A program made the position numbers and the translations under genes. The notes below the pieces were generated by a model. It did not search any database. It saw only the letters and a list, made by a program, of their open reading frames with translations, and had not been told where the DNA came from. Positions 22,797 through 30,933 of a stretch of 32,348 bases of DNA are shown here, piece after piece. The DNA comes from Thermoplasmata archaeon (GTDB taxonomy: Archaea > Thermoplasmatota > Thermoplasmata > Lutacidiplasmatales > UBA184): the NCBI GenBank assembly GCA_021790425.1, contig JAJYEA010000021.1:1-32348 (forward strand), given 5' to 3'. Each line of letters opens with the position of its first letter. Within the stretch, counting starts at the first letter, position 1.

Positions 22797-23944
22797 GAGA
22801 AGTCGGGACCGAGCAGCTCCTTCGCGACGACCATCCGTCGGATCTCGCTCGTGCCAGCCCCGATCTCCAGGAGCTTCGCATCCCGCATCAGTCGCTCCAA
22901 CGGGTACTCCCGCATGTAGCCGTTCCCTCCGAAGATCTGGATTGCGTCGAGCGCGACACGGGTGGAGGCCTCGCTCGCGTAGGTGAGCGCGGTGCACGCG
23001 GGTCCGTTGACGCGCCGGTCGTGGGTCACCGACCCCAGGGCATTGTAGAGCAGGAGCCGGGACGAAAGGAGCTGGGCGTACATGTTGGCGAGTTTCTCCT
23101 GGATCAGCTGGAAGGACCCGATGGCGGCGTTGAACTGCCGCCGTTGCCGGGCATAGTCGAGCGAGAGGTCGAGGCACTCCGCCATGATGCCCACGGGGAT
23201 GGCGGAGAGCACGGCCCGCTCCACGTTGAGCCCGCTCATGACGATCCGCACCCCCTCGTTCTCCTTCCCGACGAGGTTTTCCGCGGGGACCTCCACATTG
23301 TCGAAGGCGAGCTCGCCCGTCGGCGAGCCTCGCATCCCCATCTTGTCGAGCTTGCGAGCGACCGAGAATCCCGCGTATTCCTTCTCGACGATGAACGCGC
23401 TGATCCCCTTCGCCCCACGGTCCGGGGCGGTCTTCGCGTAGACGAGGAGGGTGTCGGCGACCGGGCCGTTCGTGATGAACGTCTTCGAGCCATTGAGCAC
23501 GTAGTGGTGCCCCTTGCGCTCGGCCCGGGTTCGCATGGAGAGGGCATCGCTCCCCGCCTCAGGTTCCGTGAGGCACAGGGCGCCGGTCTTCTTCCCGCTG
23601 GCCAGGTCCGGCACGTACCGTTTCCGCTGATCTTCGGATCCGTTGCGCGCGAGGTTGTCCAGGCAGAGGTTCGAATGGGCCCCGACCGAGAGTGCGAGCG
23701 CGGGCGAGGCTCGTGCGAGCTCCTCGAGCACCACGCCCTGGGCGACGTACCCCTGTCCGGCGCCTCCGTGGGCCTCCGGCGCGGTCACGCCCAGGAACCC
23801 CATCTCCCCCAGGTGACGGAAAACGTCCGCGGGCCAGAAATCCTCCCGGTCCATCCGTTCGACGACCGGCCGGACCTCCTTCCGGGTCACTGCGCGCACG
23901 GCCGCCTGGAGGTCCTGCTCTTCCGGCGTGAGGGTGAAGTCCAT
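22793..23944 (-). CDS. ivd: Acyl-CoA dehydrogenase, isovaleryl-CoA dehydrogenase type
   Basis: A 383-residue flavoprotein that oxidises an acyl-CoA to the enoyl-CoA and passes electrons to ETF. Specific isovaleryl-CoA dehydrogenase signs are present: the catalytic base position is E242 in [11 protein letters not shown], as in the human enzyme (LMSGLDLERLVL), and the usual C-terminal Glu site is [12 protein letters not shown] with Gly instead. Other shared blocks are [31 protein letters not shown] and [19 protein letters not shown]. This suggests leucine degradation. The ATG at 23944 is the family start. The frame extends to an ATG at 24091, but the extra 49 residues are unrelated to the family and probably form a leader behind the CATATAG promoter. 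It is followed by phosphopantoate ligase with ATGA overlap. Confidence 0.92.
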   Translation of the reverse strand: MDFTLTPEEQDLQAAVRAVTRKEVRPVVERMDREDFWPADVFRHLGEMGFLGVTAPEAHGGAGQGYVAQGVVLEELARASPALALSVGAHSNLCLDNLARNGSEDQRKRYVPDLASGKKTGALCLTEPEAGSDALSMRTRAERKGHHYVLNGSKTFITNGPVADTLLVYAKTAPDRGAKGISAFIVEKEYAGFSVARKLDKMGMRGSPTGELAFDNVEVPAENLVGKENEGVRIVMSGLNVERAVLSAIPVGIMAECLDLSLDYARQRRQFNAAIGSFQLIQEKLANMYAQLLSSRLLLYNALGSVTHDRRVNGPACTALTYASEASTRVALDAIQIFGGNGYMREYPLERLMRDAKLLEIGAGTSEIRRMVVAKELLGPDFS

Positions 23945-24088
23945 GGCGTTCAGGAAGGAGCGGGGGGCAAGAGGCTTGCGGGTCTTCGTCGGAGCGATGA
24001 GGAGCCGCCAGGGGCCGGAAGGCCTGCAGGACTTCCCGCCGTAGTCTTTCTCGAAGTTGGTCCTAAGTTTGGTAATTGCCAAGTTGCT

Positions 24089-24095
24089 CATATAG
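24089..24095. promoter_or_regulatory. Divergent TATA element
   Basis: CATATAG lies between the acyl-CoA dehydrogenase (minus) and the DsrE-like gene (plus). Read on either strand it predicts leaders of about 40 nt for dsrE and about 120 nt for the dehydrogenase. Confidence 0.45.
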
Positions 24096-24157
24096 GCGGG
24101 TCACAGGTTCCGAATCAGGTGGCCGTACAACGGCCCCGGAACAAGAGGAGGAGCACG

Positions 24158-24694
24158 ATGGCAGCAGCAGCGGCGCTGAGTCAAGCGCACACGGGTTTCG
24201 AGGAGCCGGCGAACGAACCGAAGGGATTGTCGATGGTGGTCTTCTCGGGCGACCTCGACAAGGTCATGGGAGCGTTCATCATCGCGAACGCCGCGGCCGC
24301 GATGGACATGCCCGTGACCATGTTCTTCACCTTCTGGGGGTTGAACGTCCTCCGCCGCGGCGAGTCGGTCCACCTCAAGTCGTCCAAGACCATCGTAGAG
24401 AAGATGTTCGGCCGGATGATGCCGCGCGGGCCGGACCACCTCACGATCTCCCAGATGAACATGGCCGGGATGGGGACGCGCATGCTCAAGAACGAGATGC
24501 GGAAGAAGAACATCATCCCGTTGTCGAAGCTGATCGAGCAGGCGCAGGCTCAAGGGGTCCAGATGATCGCCTGCGAGATGTCCATGCAGGTCATGGGGAT
24601 CAAGAAGGAGGAGCTCCTCCCGGGAGTCATGCTCGCGGGGGCCGCGACCTACGTCGCGCGCGCCGACGAGAGCCGGGTGTCGCTCTTCATCTGA
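24158..24694 (+). CDS. DsrE/DsrF-like (peroxiredoxin-family) sulfur-relay protein
   Basis: 178 residues. The core GLSMVVFSGDLDKVMGAFIIANAAAAMDMPVTMFFTFWGLNVL is typical of the DsrE/DrsH-like fold. A single conserved cysteine in ACEMSMQVMGIKKEEL matches the active-site position of this subgroup. Related proteins carry persulfide sulfur in sulfur trafficking; some are linked to membrane-bound redox modules. The first 20 residues are Ala-rich and poorly conserved. GAGGAG precedes the ATG, and the promoter is the divergent CATATAG. Function beyond the family is not visible. Confidence 0.85.
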   Translation: MAAAAALSQAHTGFEEPANEPKGLSMVVFSGDLDKVMGAFIIANAAAAMDMPVTMFFTFWGLNVLRRGESVHLKSSKTIVEKMFGRMMPRGPDHLTISQMNMAGMGTRMLKNEMRKKNIIPLSKLIEQAQAQGVQMIACEMSMQVMGIKKEELLPGVMLAGAATYVARADESRVSLFI

Positions 24695-24755
24695 GCGAAC
24701 CGGGGACCCGGGGGAGCTCTCCGGGTCCCTTCCCCAGGGAACGACCGGCGTCCGG

Positions 24756-25466
24756 TCAGGCGGGCTCCTGCGAGACTTCGTGCAGGAGACGGTTCTCGAT
24801 CGTCGCGAGGGACTCCGAGAGGGCGGACTTCGATATCTGAAGGACCTCGGAAAGCTCCTGGAGGGAGGTGCGGCGAGGAACATCCCAGTACCCCGCCGAT
24901 AGCGCCCTCTGGAAGATCTTGCGTTGCCGATCCGTGAGCACGCTCTTGGGGGAAAGCGCACGCTCGTGGCGAATGGACACCATCCTGGCCTCCGGTGAGA
25001 GCTTGCGGAGCCGGGCGAAAAGTCGACCGATGTCTCTCCGGGAGGCGACGACCGTGACGTGGACCACGCCTTGGTCGAAGACACACGGGAACCGGAGCAT
25101 GATCTCGAGTTCCCGGAAGATGGTCGTGAAGGGTGTCGGCTTCAAGATCACTCGGAACACGGCCGAGTTCTCGGACCGTTCCAGGATCTCGACGGACCGC
25201 ACATTCGGCCCCCGCCGGATCTCGTTCGCAAGGGCCTCGCGGTCGAACAGGCCCTTGACGGTGTTGTCCTCCATCACGAGGTTGCCGTCCAAGATCATGC
25301 GGCTCATCGTGACAAAATGGAGGTCCGGATGGTTCCGGGCGACATGCCCGTGCCACGTGGGATAATCTTCCCCCATGGGAACGGTCATCCTACAGATCAG
25401 GACATCGGAGGATGCCCCTTCTTCGGGCTCCCCTTCCTTGACGGGATCCTCTTGATTCATGCGCAT
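24756..25466 (-). CDS. HTH_10 (bacterio-opsin activator-type) transcriptional regulator
   Basis: About 236 residues. The C-terminal HTH_10 domain reads LTDRQRKIFQRALSAGYWDVPRRTSLQELS then LQISKSALSESLATIENRL. The N-terminal part is a mixed alpha/beta region of unknown ligand. The layout and the AGYWD-PRRT motif match the regulator at 8582, so the two are paralogues. Starts at 25466 and 25460 are both possible; the AAATACA element at 25494-25501 favours them over the longer frame from 25544. It is divergent from the small membrane-protein gene at 25600 and may control it. Confidence 0.82.
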   Translation of the reverse strand: MRMNQEDPVKEGEPEEGASSDVLICRMTVPMGEDYPTWHGHVARNHPDLHFVTMSRMILDGNLVMEDNTVKGLFDREALANEIRRGPNVRSVEILERSENSAVFRVILKPTPFTTIFRELEIMLRFPCVFDQGVVHVTVVASRRDIGRLFARLRKLSPEARMVSIRHERALSPKSVLTDRQRKIFQRALSAGYWDVPRRTSLQELSEVLQISKSALSESLATIENRLLHEVSQEPA

Positions 25467-25493
25467 CAGAGTTACGGCCCGATTACTGTTCAC

Positions 25494-25501
25494 TTGTATT
25501 T
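25494..25501 (-). promoter_or_regulatory. TATA-like box for the second HTH_10 regulator
   Basis: AAATACA on the minus strand is centred about 32 nt upstream of the ATG at 25466, in the divergent space 25467-25599. Confidence 0.4.
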
Positions 25502-25599
25502 GAACGCGAGCATGAGTTCGAAAGCGGACTTTGGCATGATTCAACTCAGATATCGGGCGACTGGGTGCTCCTTATCACCTTCCATAGCTTCGGGTAGAC

Positions 25600-26025
25600 G
25601 TGAGCATCGCGTGCCGCGCTGAAGCCGGACATCCGTGCCAGTGCGCATGCGATTCGGGGCATCGGGACATCCGTTGGAACCTTCCCAGGGATCCCACCCG
25701 GGCACGAACCCCCTTCCAGCACGCTCGGGTCTTCTGCCTGCAGTGCCGCCATGAGCTCAACGCTCGGAAACTGCCGGTACCGCCCGATCAGGCCGCTCAT
25801 GCCCGGCGGAAGAGGATCAATGCCAGCCTCACGTGCGGGATTGGCGTCGGGATGATGGCGATCGCATTCCTCTTCTTGCTGTACCATCCCATGTTTCCCA
25901 TCTGGGTCGTGGGATTTGCTGTGTTCATGCTGATCGGACTTCCCGTTACGTTCGCGGGCATCAACGGGCTCCTGTTCGGTTATCTCGATCTCCAGGATTG
26001 GCAGGAAGGACTGAGCCAGGGCTGA
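25600..26025 (+). CDS. Small membrane protein with N-terminal cysteine motifs
   Basis: 141 residues, unrecognised. The N-terminal half is cysteine- and arginine-rich (C5, C13, C15, C17 and a CLQC pair at 46-49), which suggests a metal-binding or zinc-ribbon-like domain. Two hydrophobic segments follow (about 76-95 and 101-126) before a short acidic tail. It would be anchored in the membrane with the cysteine domain probably cytoplasmic. The GTG at 25600 has CTTATC 26-27 nt upstream, the leaderless geometry. A long antisense frame over the same region (25546-26448) lacks such features and is rejected. A different start is possible. Confidence 0.5.
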   Translation: MSIACRAEAGHPCQCACDSGHRDIRWNLPRDPTRARTPFQHARVFCLQCRHELNARKLPVPPDQAAHARRKRINASLTCGIGVGMMAIAFLFLLYHPMFPIWVVGFAVFMLIGLPVTFAGINGLLFGYLDLQDWQEGLSQG

Positions 26026-26076
26026 CGGCCCCGGGTTCCGGATCGCACGGTTCCGTGCCTTCCAGTGGAGCGAATG

Positions 26077-26083
26077 CTTTATT
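26077..26083 (+). promoter_or_regulatory. TATA-like box for xerA
   Basis: CTTTATT is centred about 29 nt upstream of the ATG at 26110. Confidence 0.45.
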
Positions 26084-26109
26084 CGGCTTGTCTGCCATTT
26101 GTCAGACAC

Positions 26110-26988
26110 ATGGCGACCCCGCCTGACCTCGAGGAGAGGCTCACCGCCTTCCGTGTCCGCATGGAAGGTGAGGAGAAGAGCCGGTGCACCGTCCGGCAGT
26201 ATCTCTTCTTCGCCAGGCACTTCCTGGACTTCGTCGGGAAATCCCCGTCGGAGGTCACCGCCGCCGATGTCGAGCGGTACCGGGAACACCTTGTGCTGGA
26301 GAAGCGCTACTCGAAGAACTCGGTCTATCTCGCTCTCCGGGCGGTGGCCTACTTCCTTCGGTCCTGCGGGGTCCGCACCATGGAGGAGGTCGAGGTGCCT
26401 CGTCGTACCGCCAAGCTCCCCAACTACCTCACCGAGGAGGAGACACACCTCTTGCTCGAGGCGGGCGCCAAGGATGTCCGGCTGGAGGCCGTCCTGCGCC
26501 TACTCAGCTATGGGGGTCTTCGCGTCGGTGAGCTTTGCCGGTTGGAGCTGGACGACGTGGACCTTGACCATCTGACCGTGCGGGTCCGTCGAGGGAAGGG
26601 GGACAAGGACCGCATGATCGTCATCGATGAGAGCACGGCGGACGCCCTCCGGTCCTGGACCGCGGCCAAGCCCACGTACGTCCCCGGCCACGCGGCCGAA
26701 TGGGGCACTCCGCTGCCCCACTCCGATCCGAATTCGCTCTTCTCGCTCGGGACCGAGACCGTTGAGCGGATGGTCAAGCGGGCCGCCGTCGATGCCGGCA
26801 TCCACCGCCGGGTGACCCCGCACACCCTTCGACACACGCTCGCCACGACCCTCCTGCGTCGGGGGCTCGATATCCGGTTCATCCAGAAGCAGCTCGGGCA
26901 CGCCAGCGTGGCGACGACGGAGATCTACACGCACGTGGACACGCAGGCGCTCCAAGAGGCGTACCGGCACGCCAAGCCGCGCTACTGA
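26110..26988 (+). CDS. xerA: Tyrosine recombinase XerA-like
   Basis: 292 residues with the two-domain layout of Xer recombinases. A SAM-like core-binding domain spans 5-95, and the catalytic domain spans 105-285. Catalytic residues: R138 (GGLRVGEL), K163/K166 (RGKGDKDR), H238 and R241 (HTLRHT), H264 (LGHAS) and Y273 (IYTHV). XerA resolves chromosome dimers in archaea at dif. The gene is not beside an attachment site or phage genes, so a housekeeping role is more likely than an integrase. The longer frame from 26065 is rejected on promoter spacing. The 3' end overlaps the TFB gene by 7 bp. No clear dif site was recognised nearby. Confidence 0.9.
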   Translation: MATPPDLEERLTAFRVRMEGEEKSRCTVRQYLFFARHFLDFVGKSPSEVTAADVERYREHLVLEKRYSKNSVYLALRAVAYFLRSCGVRTMEEVEVPRRTAKLPNYLTEEETHLLLEAGAKDVRLEAVLRLLSYGGLRVGELCRLELDDVDLDHLTVRVRRGKGDKDRMIVIDESTADALRSWTAAKPTYVPGHAAEWGTPLPHSDPNSLFSLGTETVERMVKRAAVDAGIHRRVTPHTLRHTLATTLLRRGLDIRFIQKQLGHASVATTEIYTHVDTQALQEAYRHAKPRY

Positions 26989-27923
26989 CGGGCGGACGCC
27001 TTCGCGGCGCGGGCGGGATGCTCCTTGAGCAACCGGTCCAGGAGCTTCGTGGTGCTGCGGAGCGTCATCTCGGTCACGGAGCCCACGCGGGCAAGGTCGC
27101 TACGGCGCTTCTTCTCGCCGTGCTGCTCGGACGCGATGTAGATCAAGGCGGCCACCAGGCCGTGGGGGGAAAGCCCCGAGACCTCCGGCCGGTCCGCGGC
27201 GCGCTCGATCATCTCCTCGACCGTGGATCGCACGGATGGGGAGAGGGCGAGCTCCTCCGCGTAGCGCTGGAGATATGCTTTGAATCCCACCAGGGGGACC
27301 GGCGCCGGCAGACCCCGGTTCAGGGTCTTGAAGGCACGGCCGACTTCCCAGCGGCGAACGCCGACGGCTTCCGACACCTCGACGAGCGTCTGGGGCATCC
27401 GGTAGCTCCGGCAGGCGGTGTAGAGCGCGGCACCCACGCTCGCGGGGAGGCTCCGTCCGCGGAACAGTCCCCGCACGGATCCCTCGTGAAAGACGCGGGC
27501 GGCTTCGACCTTGACCACGGGGGGAAGGTCCATCCGGCTGGCGGAGCGGCCGATGGCCTCGATGACCTCGGGGTTCTCGGACTTGCGCTGGCTCCCCCTC
27601 GTCACCTCTCGGCGCATCATCCAGCCGAGGTGACCGTAATGCAAGCGCGTGCTCGCAGGAAGGGGGTTCCCCCGGGCATCCCGTGACCCGCTGAGCGTCG
27701 TACCCAGGTCCCGTCGGGTCCCGTGGACCTCCACGGACGGACCGATCCCTCGGCCCCCCCCGGTCCCGCCGTTCGGATCGACCGGCGACGGGTAGTTCAC
27801 CAGCTCAGAGCCGGAGAAGACAAGGCCGCAGTCGGCGCAGTGGGCCTCCCGGGTCCTGGGGTCGAGGACCCGACGAGCGCTGCGGCACGCGGGGCAAGTC
27901 TCGTCATCGGGCACGGAGAGCAC
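26982..27923 (-). CDS. tfb: Transcription initiation factor IIB (TFB)
   Basis: 313 residues. The N-terminal zinc ribbon has CPAC and CADC pairs (C10, C13, C29, C32). A B-finger/linker region spans about 40-105. Two cyclin-like repeats span about 105-195 and 200-300, including MDLPPVVKVEAARVF, ALYTACRSYRMPQTLVEVSEAVGV and GLVAALIYIASEQHG. TFB recruits RNA polymerase to the TBP/TATA complex. The GTG at 27923 starts the frame. The TTTTAA box at 27939-27944 is only 18 nt from it, but 27-28 nt from an in-frame GTG at 27914, which is probably the true start. Many archaea have several TFBs; whether this is the main one is unknown. It is convergent with xerA. Confidence 0.92.
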   Translation of the reverse strand: MLSVPDDETCPACRSARRVLDPRTREAHCADCGLVFSGSELVNYPSPVDPNGGTGGGRGIGPSVEVHGTRRDLGTTLSGSRDARGNPLPASTRLHYGHLGWMMRREVTRGSQRKSENPEVIEAIGRSASRMDLPPVVKVEAARVFHEGSVRGLFRGRSLPASVGAALYTACRSYRMPQTLVEVSEAVGVRRWEVGRAFKTLNRGLPAPVPLVGFKAYLQRYAEELALSPSVRSTVEEMIERAADRPEVSGLSPHGLVAALIYIASEQHGEKKRRSDLARVGSVTEMTLRSTTKLLDRLLKEHPARAAKASARQ

Positions 27924-27938
27924 TAGTCCGCCCGGGAC

Positions 27939-27944
27939 TTAAAA
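27939..27944 (-). promoter_or_regulatory. TATA-like box for TFB
   Basis: TTTTAA on the minus strand. Its spacing fits a start at 27914 better than at 27923. Confidence 0.5.
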
Positions 27945-27970
27945 CCTTGTGTCCAGCCTTGACATGGCGT

Positions 27971-28834
27971 TCAGGTCAGGGTCTCGGCACCGTCGGGGAG
28001 CAGCAGGAACGTCTTCTCCGCCTGGGAGACCAGTCCCCCTCCTGTTTCCAAGAACACCGGGTAGGTCTGGAGGAACTTCCGGCGTCGGAGGACGAGGGTG
28101 CGTACTTCGGGGTCGGGGACCCATCGCAAACAGAACGGGAGGGTACGGAACCGGGTGAAGAGCGATGCGAGCTCGGGCTCCCGGTCGGCCGGAGGTTCCG
28201 TCCGGAACCGCATGATGTTCCCGAAGGGCCCGTCGTGGATGTGCCCCTGGCCGTTCGTGGCGAAGGGCTCCACTGCCACCACCTCGCCCACCTCCAGCCG
28301 CGCGGGGGGCTGGCCCGCAGAGTTCGGGATTGACTTCCCGGCGTGGAGCAGGTAGCGTTCGATCGTGTGGCCCGAGAGGTCCACAATGGGCTTCAGGCCC
28401 CGCGCGTGAATGGCGCGCTCGATCGCTTGCGAGACGGCCCGGGTGTCCATGCCGCCCCTCAGGACCGCCGATCCGGACTCGAGGGCATCCCGGGTCGCCC
28501 CCAGGAGGGCAGCATGGCGGGAGGAACCGACCTCGACCGTGGCCGCATTGTCCGAGGCATACCCGTCGATCTGGGCCCCTACGTCGACCTTCAGGACTTC
28601 CCCGTCGCGGAGGCGCCGGCCGTCCTCCGGGGAGGGGGTGTAATGGGCCGCCTGGACGTCGATCGACAGGTTGACCGGGAAGGAAGGGAGGGCACCCTCG
28701 GTGCGGATGACCTTCTCGACCTCCTCTGCGATGTCGATCAGGCTCTGGCCGGGACGGGCCATGGAGACCCCGGTGGCAAGCGCCAAGGCCCCGACCTTGC
28801 CCGCCTTCCGCCAGAGTTCCAGATGCTCGACCAT
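27971..28834 (-). CDS. map: Methionine aminopeptidase, type II
   Basis: 287 residues. It removes the initiator methionine from nascent proteins. The pita-bread metal ligands and active-site histidines are in family order: H64 (AHYTPS), D84 and D95 (KVDVGAQIDGYASDNA), H156 (SGHTIERY), E189 (AVEPFAT) and a C-terminal Glu in SQAEKT. The spacing follows the Pyrococcus enzyme, and the inserted helical region before the last strand marks type II. CTTAATAC at 28856-28863 is about 25 nt upstream of the ATG at 28834, a leaderless start. It lies 24 bp after the Sua5-type gene stop. Confidence 0.95.
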   Translation of the reverse strand: MVEHLELWRKAGKVGALALATGVSMARPGQSLIDIAEEVEKVIRTEGALPSFPVNLSIDVQAAHYTPSPEDGRRLRDGEVLKVDVGAQIDGYASDNAATVEVGSSRHAALLGATRDALESGSAVLRGGMDTRAVSQAIERAIHARGLKPIVDLSGHTIERYLLHAGKSIPNSAGQPPARLEVGEVVAVEPFATNGQGHIHDGPFGNIMRFRTEPPADREPELASLFTRFRTLPFCLRWVPDPEVRTLVLRRRKFLQTYPVFLETGGGLVSQAEKTFLLLPDGAETLT

Positions 28835-28855
28835 CGCGGGTCCATCGGTGGTATC

Positions 28856-28863
28856 GTATTAAG
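28856..28863 (-). promoter_or_regulatory. TATA-like box for map
   Basis: CTTAATAC is centred 25-26 nt upstream of the ATG at 28834. It overlaps the 3' end of the upstream Sua5-type gene. Confidence 0.5.
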
Positions 28864-29473
28864 CGGAGCGGGGGACGCGGGCCTGCGGCGGGGGGTCCAG
28901 GCTGCCCCGAACCAGACGCAGGCCAGGGCCCGTAAGGTCAACGATGGTCGAGGGGGTGCCCGTGGGGCTTGGACCTCCCCCCAGGAAGACGGCCACCTCC
29001 CGACGGAACTCGCGGCGGGCTCCGGCCAGGTCACGGCAGGGAGGGCTCCCGTGGCGGTTGGCCGAGGTCGTGGTGACGGGACCTACTCTCCGGGCGAGCT
29101 CGAGCGCCACCGGATGGTCTGGCACCCGGACCCCGATCGCTCCCGAGGGCGAGATCACGGTGGGGGACAGGACCCGACGGGCGTACGCCGAGGCGGGCAG
29201 GAGGAACGTGTAGGGTCCGGGAAGCGACCGACGAAGGACGGCGCGCATGGTGTCGGTAAGCTCGGCAAACGTCTCCACTTCCTCCGTCGAGGAGAGGATG
29301 ACGGAGATCGGCAGTCCTCCGGGTCGGCGCTTCAGCTGGACGACCTTGTCCACCGCCGACGTCTGGATCGCAAGACCTCCGACCCCCCAGAGCGTGTCCG
29401 TGGGGTAGACCACGAGGTCCCCCCTCCGGAGCGCGCGCTCCGCTGTGTCGAGACCCTTACAGGTACTCCTCAT
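28859..29473 (-). CDS. Sua5/YrdC/TsaC-type threonylcarbamoyl-AMP synthase (short form)
   Basis: 204 residues, the single-domain YrdC length; the extra C-terminal Sua5 domain is absent. It makes threonylcarbamoyl-AMP from threonine, bicarbonate and ATP for the t6A modification of ANN-decoding tRNAs. The family motifs are VVYPTDTLWGVGG, KRRPGGLPISVIL and TTTSANRHGSPP. The ATG at 29473 lies 17 bp inside the end of ndk, so the gene is probably co-transcribed and coupled. The longer frame from 29587 only re-reads ndk. Confidence 0.9.
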   Translation of the reverse strand: MRSTCKGLDTAERALRRGDLVVYPTDTLWGVGGLAIQTSAVDKVVQLKRRPGGLPISVILSSTEEVETFAELTDTMRAVLRRSLPGPYTFLLPASAYARRVLSPTVISPSGAIGVRVPDHPVALELARRVGPVTTTSANRHGSPPCRDLAGARREFRREVAVFLGGGPSPTGTPSTIVDLTGPGLRLVRGSLDPPPQARVPRSA

Positions 29474-29915
29474 CGACGCGCTGGTAGGGAACGTAGTCGG
29501 CCTCGGTGAAGTAGAGGGCGAGTTCCCGTTGCGCGGTGGCGACCGAGTCGGAGGCGTGGACCACGTTGGGCGTGAGGGCGAGCGCAAGGTCGCCGCGCAC
29601 GGTGCCCGTCGCGGCCTCCCAGGGCTTGGTGGCGCCGTTCATGGCCCGGACAACAGCGACCGCATTGCGGCCCTCCAGGGCCATGGCGAAGACCGGTGAG
29701 GAGGTGATGAACCGCTCCAGCTCGGGGAAGAAGGGCTTTGCCTTGTGCTCTTCGTAGTGCTTCTCGGCGAGTTCCCGGCTGATCCGCATCATCTTGCCCG
29801 CGACGACCTTGAGTCCCCGGGCTTCGTAGCGCCGGACCACCTCGCCGATCAGTCCGCGTCGTACTCCGTCGGGCTTCACCATCACGAAGGTGCGTTCGAC
29901 CTGTGCCTGCGCCAT
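29457..29915 (-). CDS. ndk: Nucleoside diphosphate kinase
   Basis: 152 residues, the standard length. It transfers the gamma-phosphate between nucleoside di- and triphosphates through a phosphohistidine. Visible are the KPDGVRRGLIGE start (K14), NAVAVVRAMNGAT, and the active-site NVVHASDS with H120. The TATA-like CTTAAGAA at 29937-29944 is 25-26 nt upstream of the ATG, a leaderless arrangement. It is the first gene of the ndk/Sua5 pair. Confidence 0.96.
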   Translation of the reverse strand: MAQAQVERTFVMVKPDGVRRGLIGEVVRRYEARGLKVVAGKMMRISRELAEKHYEEHKAKPFFPELERFITSSPVFAMALEGRNAVAVVRAMNGATKPWEAATGTVRGDLALALTPNVVHASDSVATAQRELALYFTEADYVPYQRVDEEYL

Positions 29916-29936
29916 GGCCTCCGGGAACGGGCGGGA

Positions 29937-29944
29937 TTCTTAAG
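29937..29944 (-). promoter_or_regulatory. TATA-like box for ndk
   Basis: CTTAAGAA is centred 25-26 nt upstream of the ndk ATG at 29915. Confidence 0.5.
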
Positions 29945-30036
29945 CACTCGCGCGGCGGGCCTTTCCCGGGGGGGCACGGCGGCCCCCCGGTGACCGCCGC
30001 AGGTTTGATAGCGGGCCATTGCTGGGAGGGGCCAAG

Positions 30037-30831
30037 ATGCCCCCCCCGACCCCACGCTTCGCGATCGTGATGACCGTCCGGAACAACGCCCGTTACATCC
30101 GGCAGGCCATGGGCACCCTCTTTCCGGAACTGGGGCCGGACGGGGAGGTGGTGATCGTCGACGCGCTGTCGTCGGACGGTACGACCGAGATCCTCCGGGA
30201 GCTCGCTCGGGATCATCCCGTCAGGGTCATTGTGGAGGCCTGCACGCGGGGCAAGGGACGCCACATCGGCATCCTGTCGACAGGCGCACCGATCGTGATC
30301 ACCCAGGTGGACGCGGACGTGAGCTACCAGGCCGGGGCCCTCCGAACCGCGATCGAAGAGTTCGAACGGAGGGGGCGGCGGGGGCTCATGGTGACCTTTG
30401 GAAAGTACGACTCGAATCCCGGGACCGCGAAGTTCTTCGTCTGGGACCGGGCATTCTATCTCTCGACCGGTGGCTACGAGGACCGGAACCTGCACGACGA
30501 CATGAAGATCATGCGCAAGGTGCTCACGATGGGGGGGGCGCATCGGTTCTTCGTGGACAAGATCGGGGTCGACCTCCAGGAGCTGGACGGGTCGCACCGC
30601 AATCCCCCGCGGGGCTGGGCGCTCGCCCGTGAGAACGTCCGGATCGCCCGCGTCTTTCACGGGGATGGGTGGACCTTCGGGACCTACCTCAAGTTCCTCT
30701 GGCTCACCCGACGCTCCGTGCCACGCTACCTCGCGGCGGCCCCGCTCGCGTTGGTGGCCTTCCTGCGCAAGCCCCTGCACCTCTCGCCCGACCAATTGAA
30801 CCGTATGACCCCGTCCGGTCCCTCTCCCTGA
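30037..30831 (+). CDS. GT2-family glycosyltransferase
   Basis: 264 residues. The GT-A core begins at once (FAIVMTVRNNARYIRQAM), followed by VIVDALSSDGT, TRGKGRHIGI and the metal-binding TQVDADVSY (D92, D94). A later LHDDMKIMRK segment could hold the catalytic base. The C-terminus (about 215-250) has a hydrophobic stretch that may touch the membrane. The start is the ATG at 30037: GGGAGGGG lies before it and TTTGATAG lies about 30 nt upstream; a TTG at 30019 is less likely. It is divergent from ndk and stands apart from the main glycan locus, so its product is unknown. Confidence 0.8.
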   Translation: MPPPTPRFAIVMTVRNNARYIRQAMGTLFPELGPDGEVVIVDALSSDGTTEILRELARDHPVRVIVEACTRGKGRHIGILSTGAPIVITQVDADVSYQAGALRTAIEEFERRGRRGLMVTFGKYDSNPGTAKFFVWDRAFYLSTGGYEDRNLHDDMKIMRKVLTMGGAHRFFVDKIGVDLQELDGSHRNPPRGWALARENVRIARVFHGDGWTFGTYLKFLWLTRRSVPRYLAAAPLALVAFLRKPLHLSPDQLNRMTPSGPSP

Positions 30832-30898
30832 CCCGGGTCGGTCGGTGCGCCCCCGTCCGCGTGCGTCCGATTACGCCGAGAAACTGACGGTATCAAAC

Positions 30899-30904
30899 TT
30901 TAAA
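30899..30904 (+). promoter_or_regulatory. TATA-like box for the TPD-domain nuclease
   Basis: TTTAAA is centred about 32 nt before the ATG at 30934, predicting a leader of a few nucleotides. Confidence 0.5.
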
Positions 30905-30933
30905 CCTCCGTTGGTCTGGGGAAGTCTGACGGC

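Noticed and set aside
23945-24091. 49-residue extension of the acyl-CoA dehydrogenase
   Set aside because: The family begins at [10 protein letters not shown]; the extension is basic and unlike the family, so it is more likely a leader.
25546-26448. 300-aa minus-strand frame over the small membrane protein and the start of xerA
   Set aside because: It runs antisense to the well-supported xerA start and has no recognisable motif.
26110-26988. XerA-like gene as a mobile-element integrase
   Set aside because: No attachment repeats, phage or transposon genes are nearby, and the sequence fits the housekeeping XerA layout.
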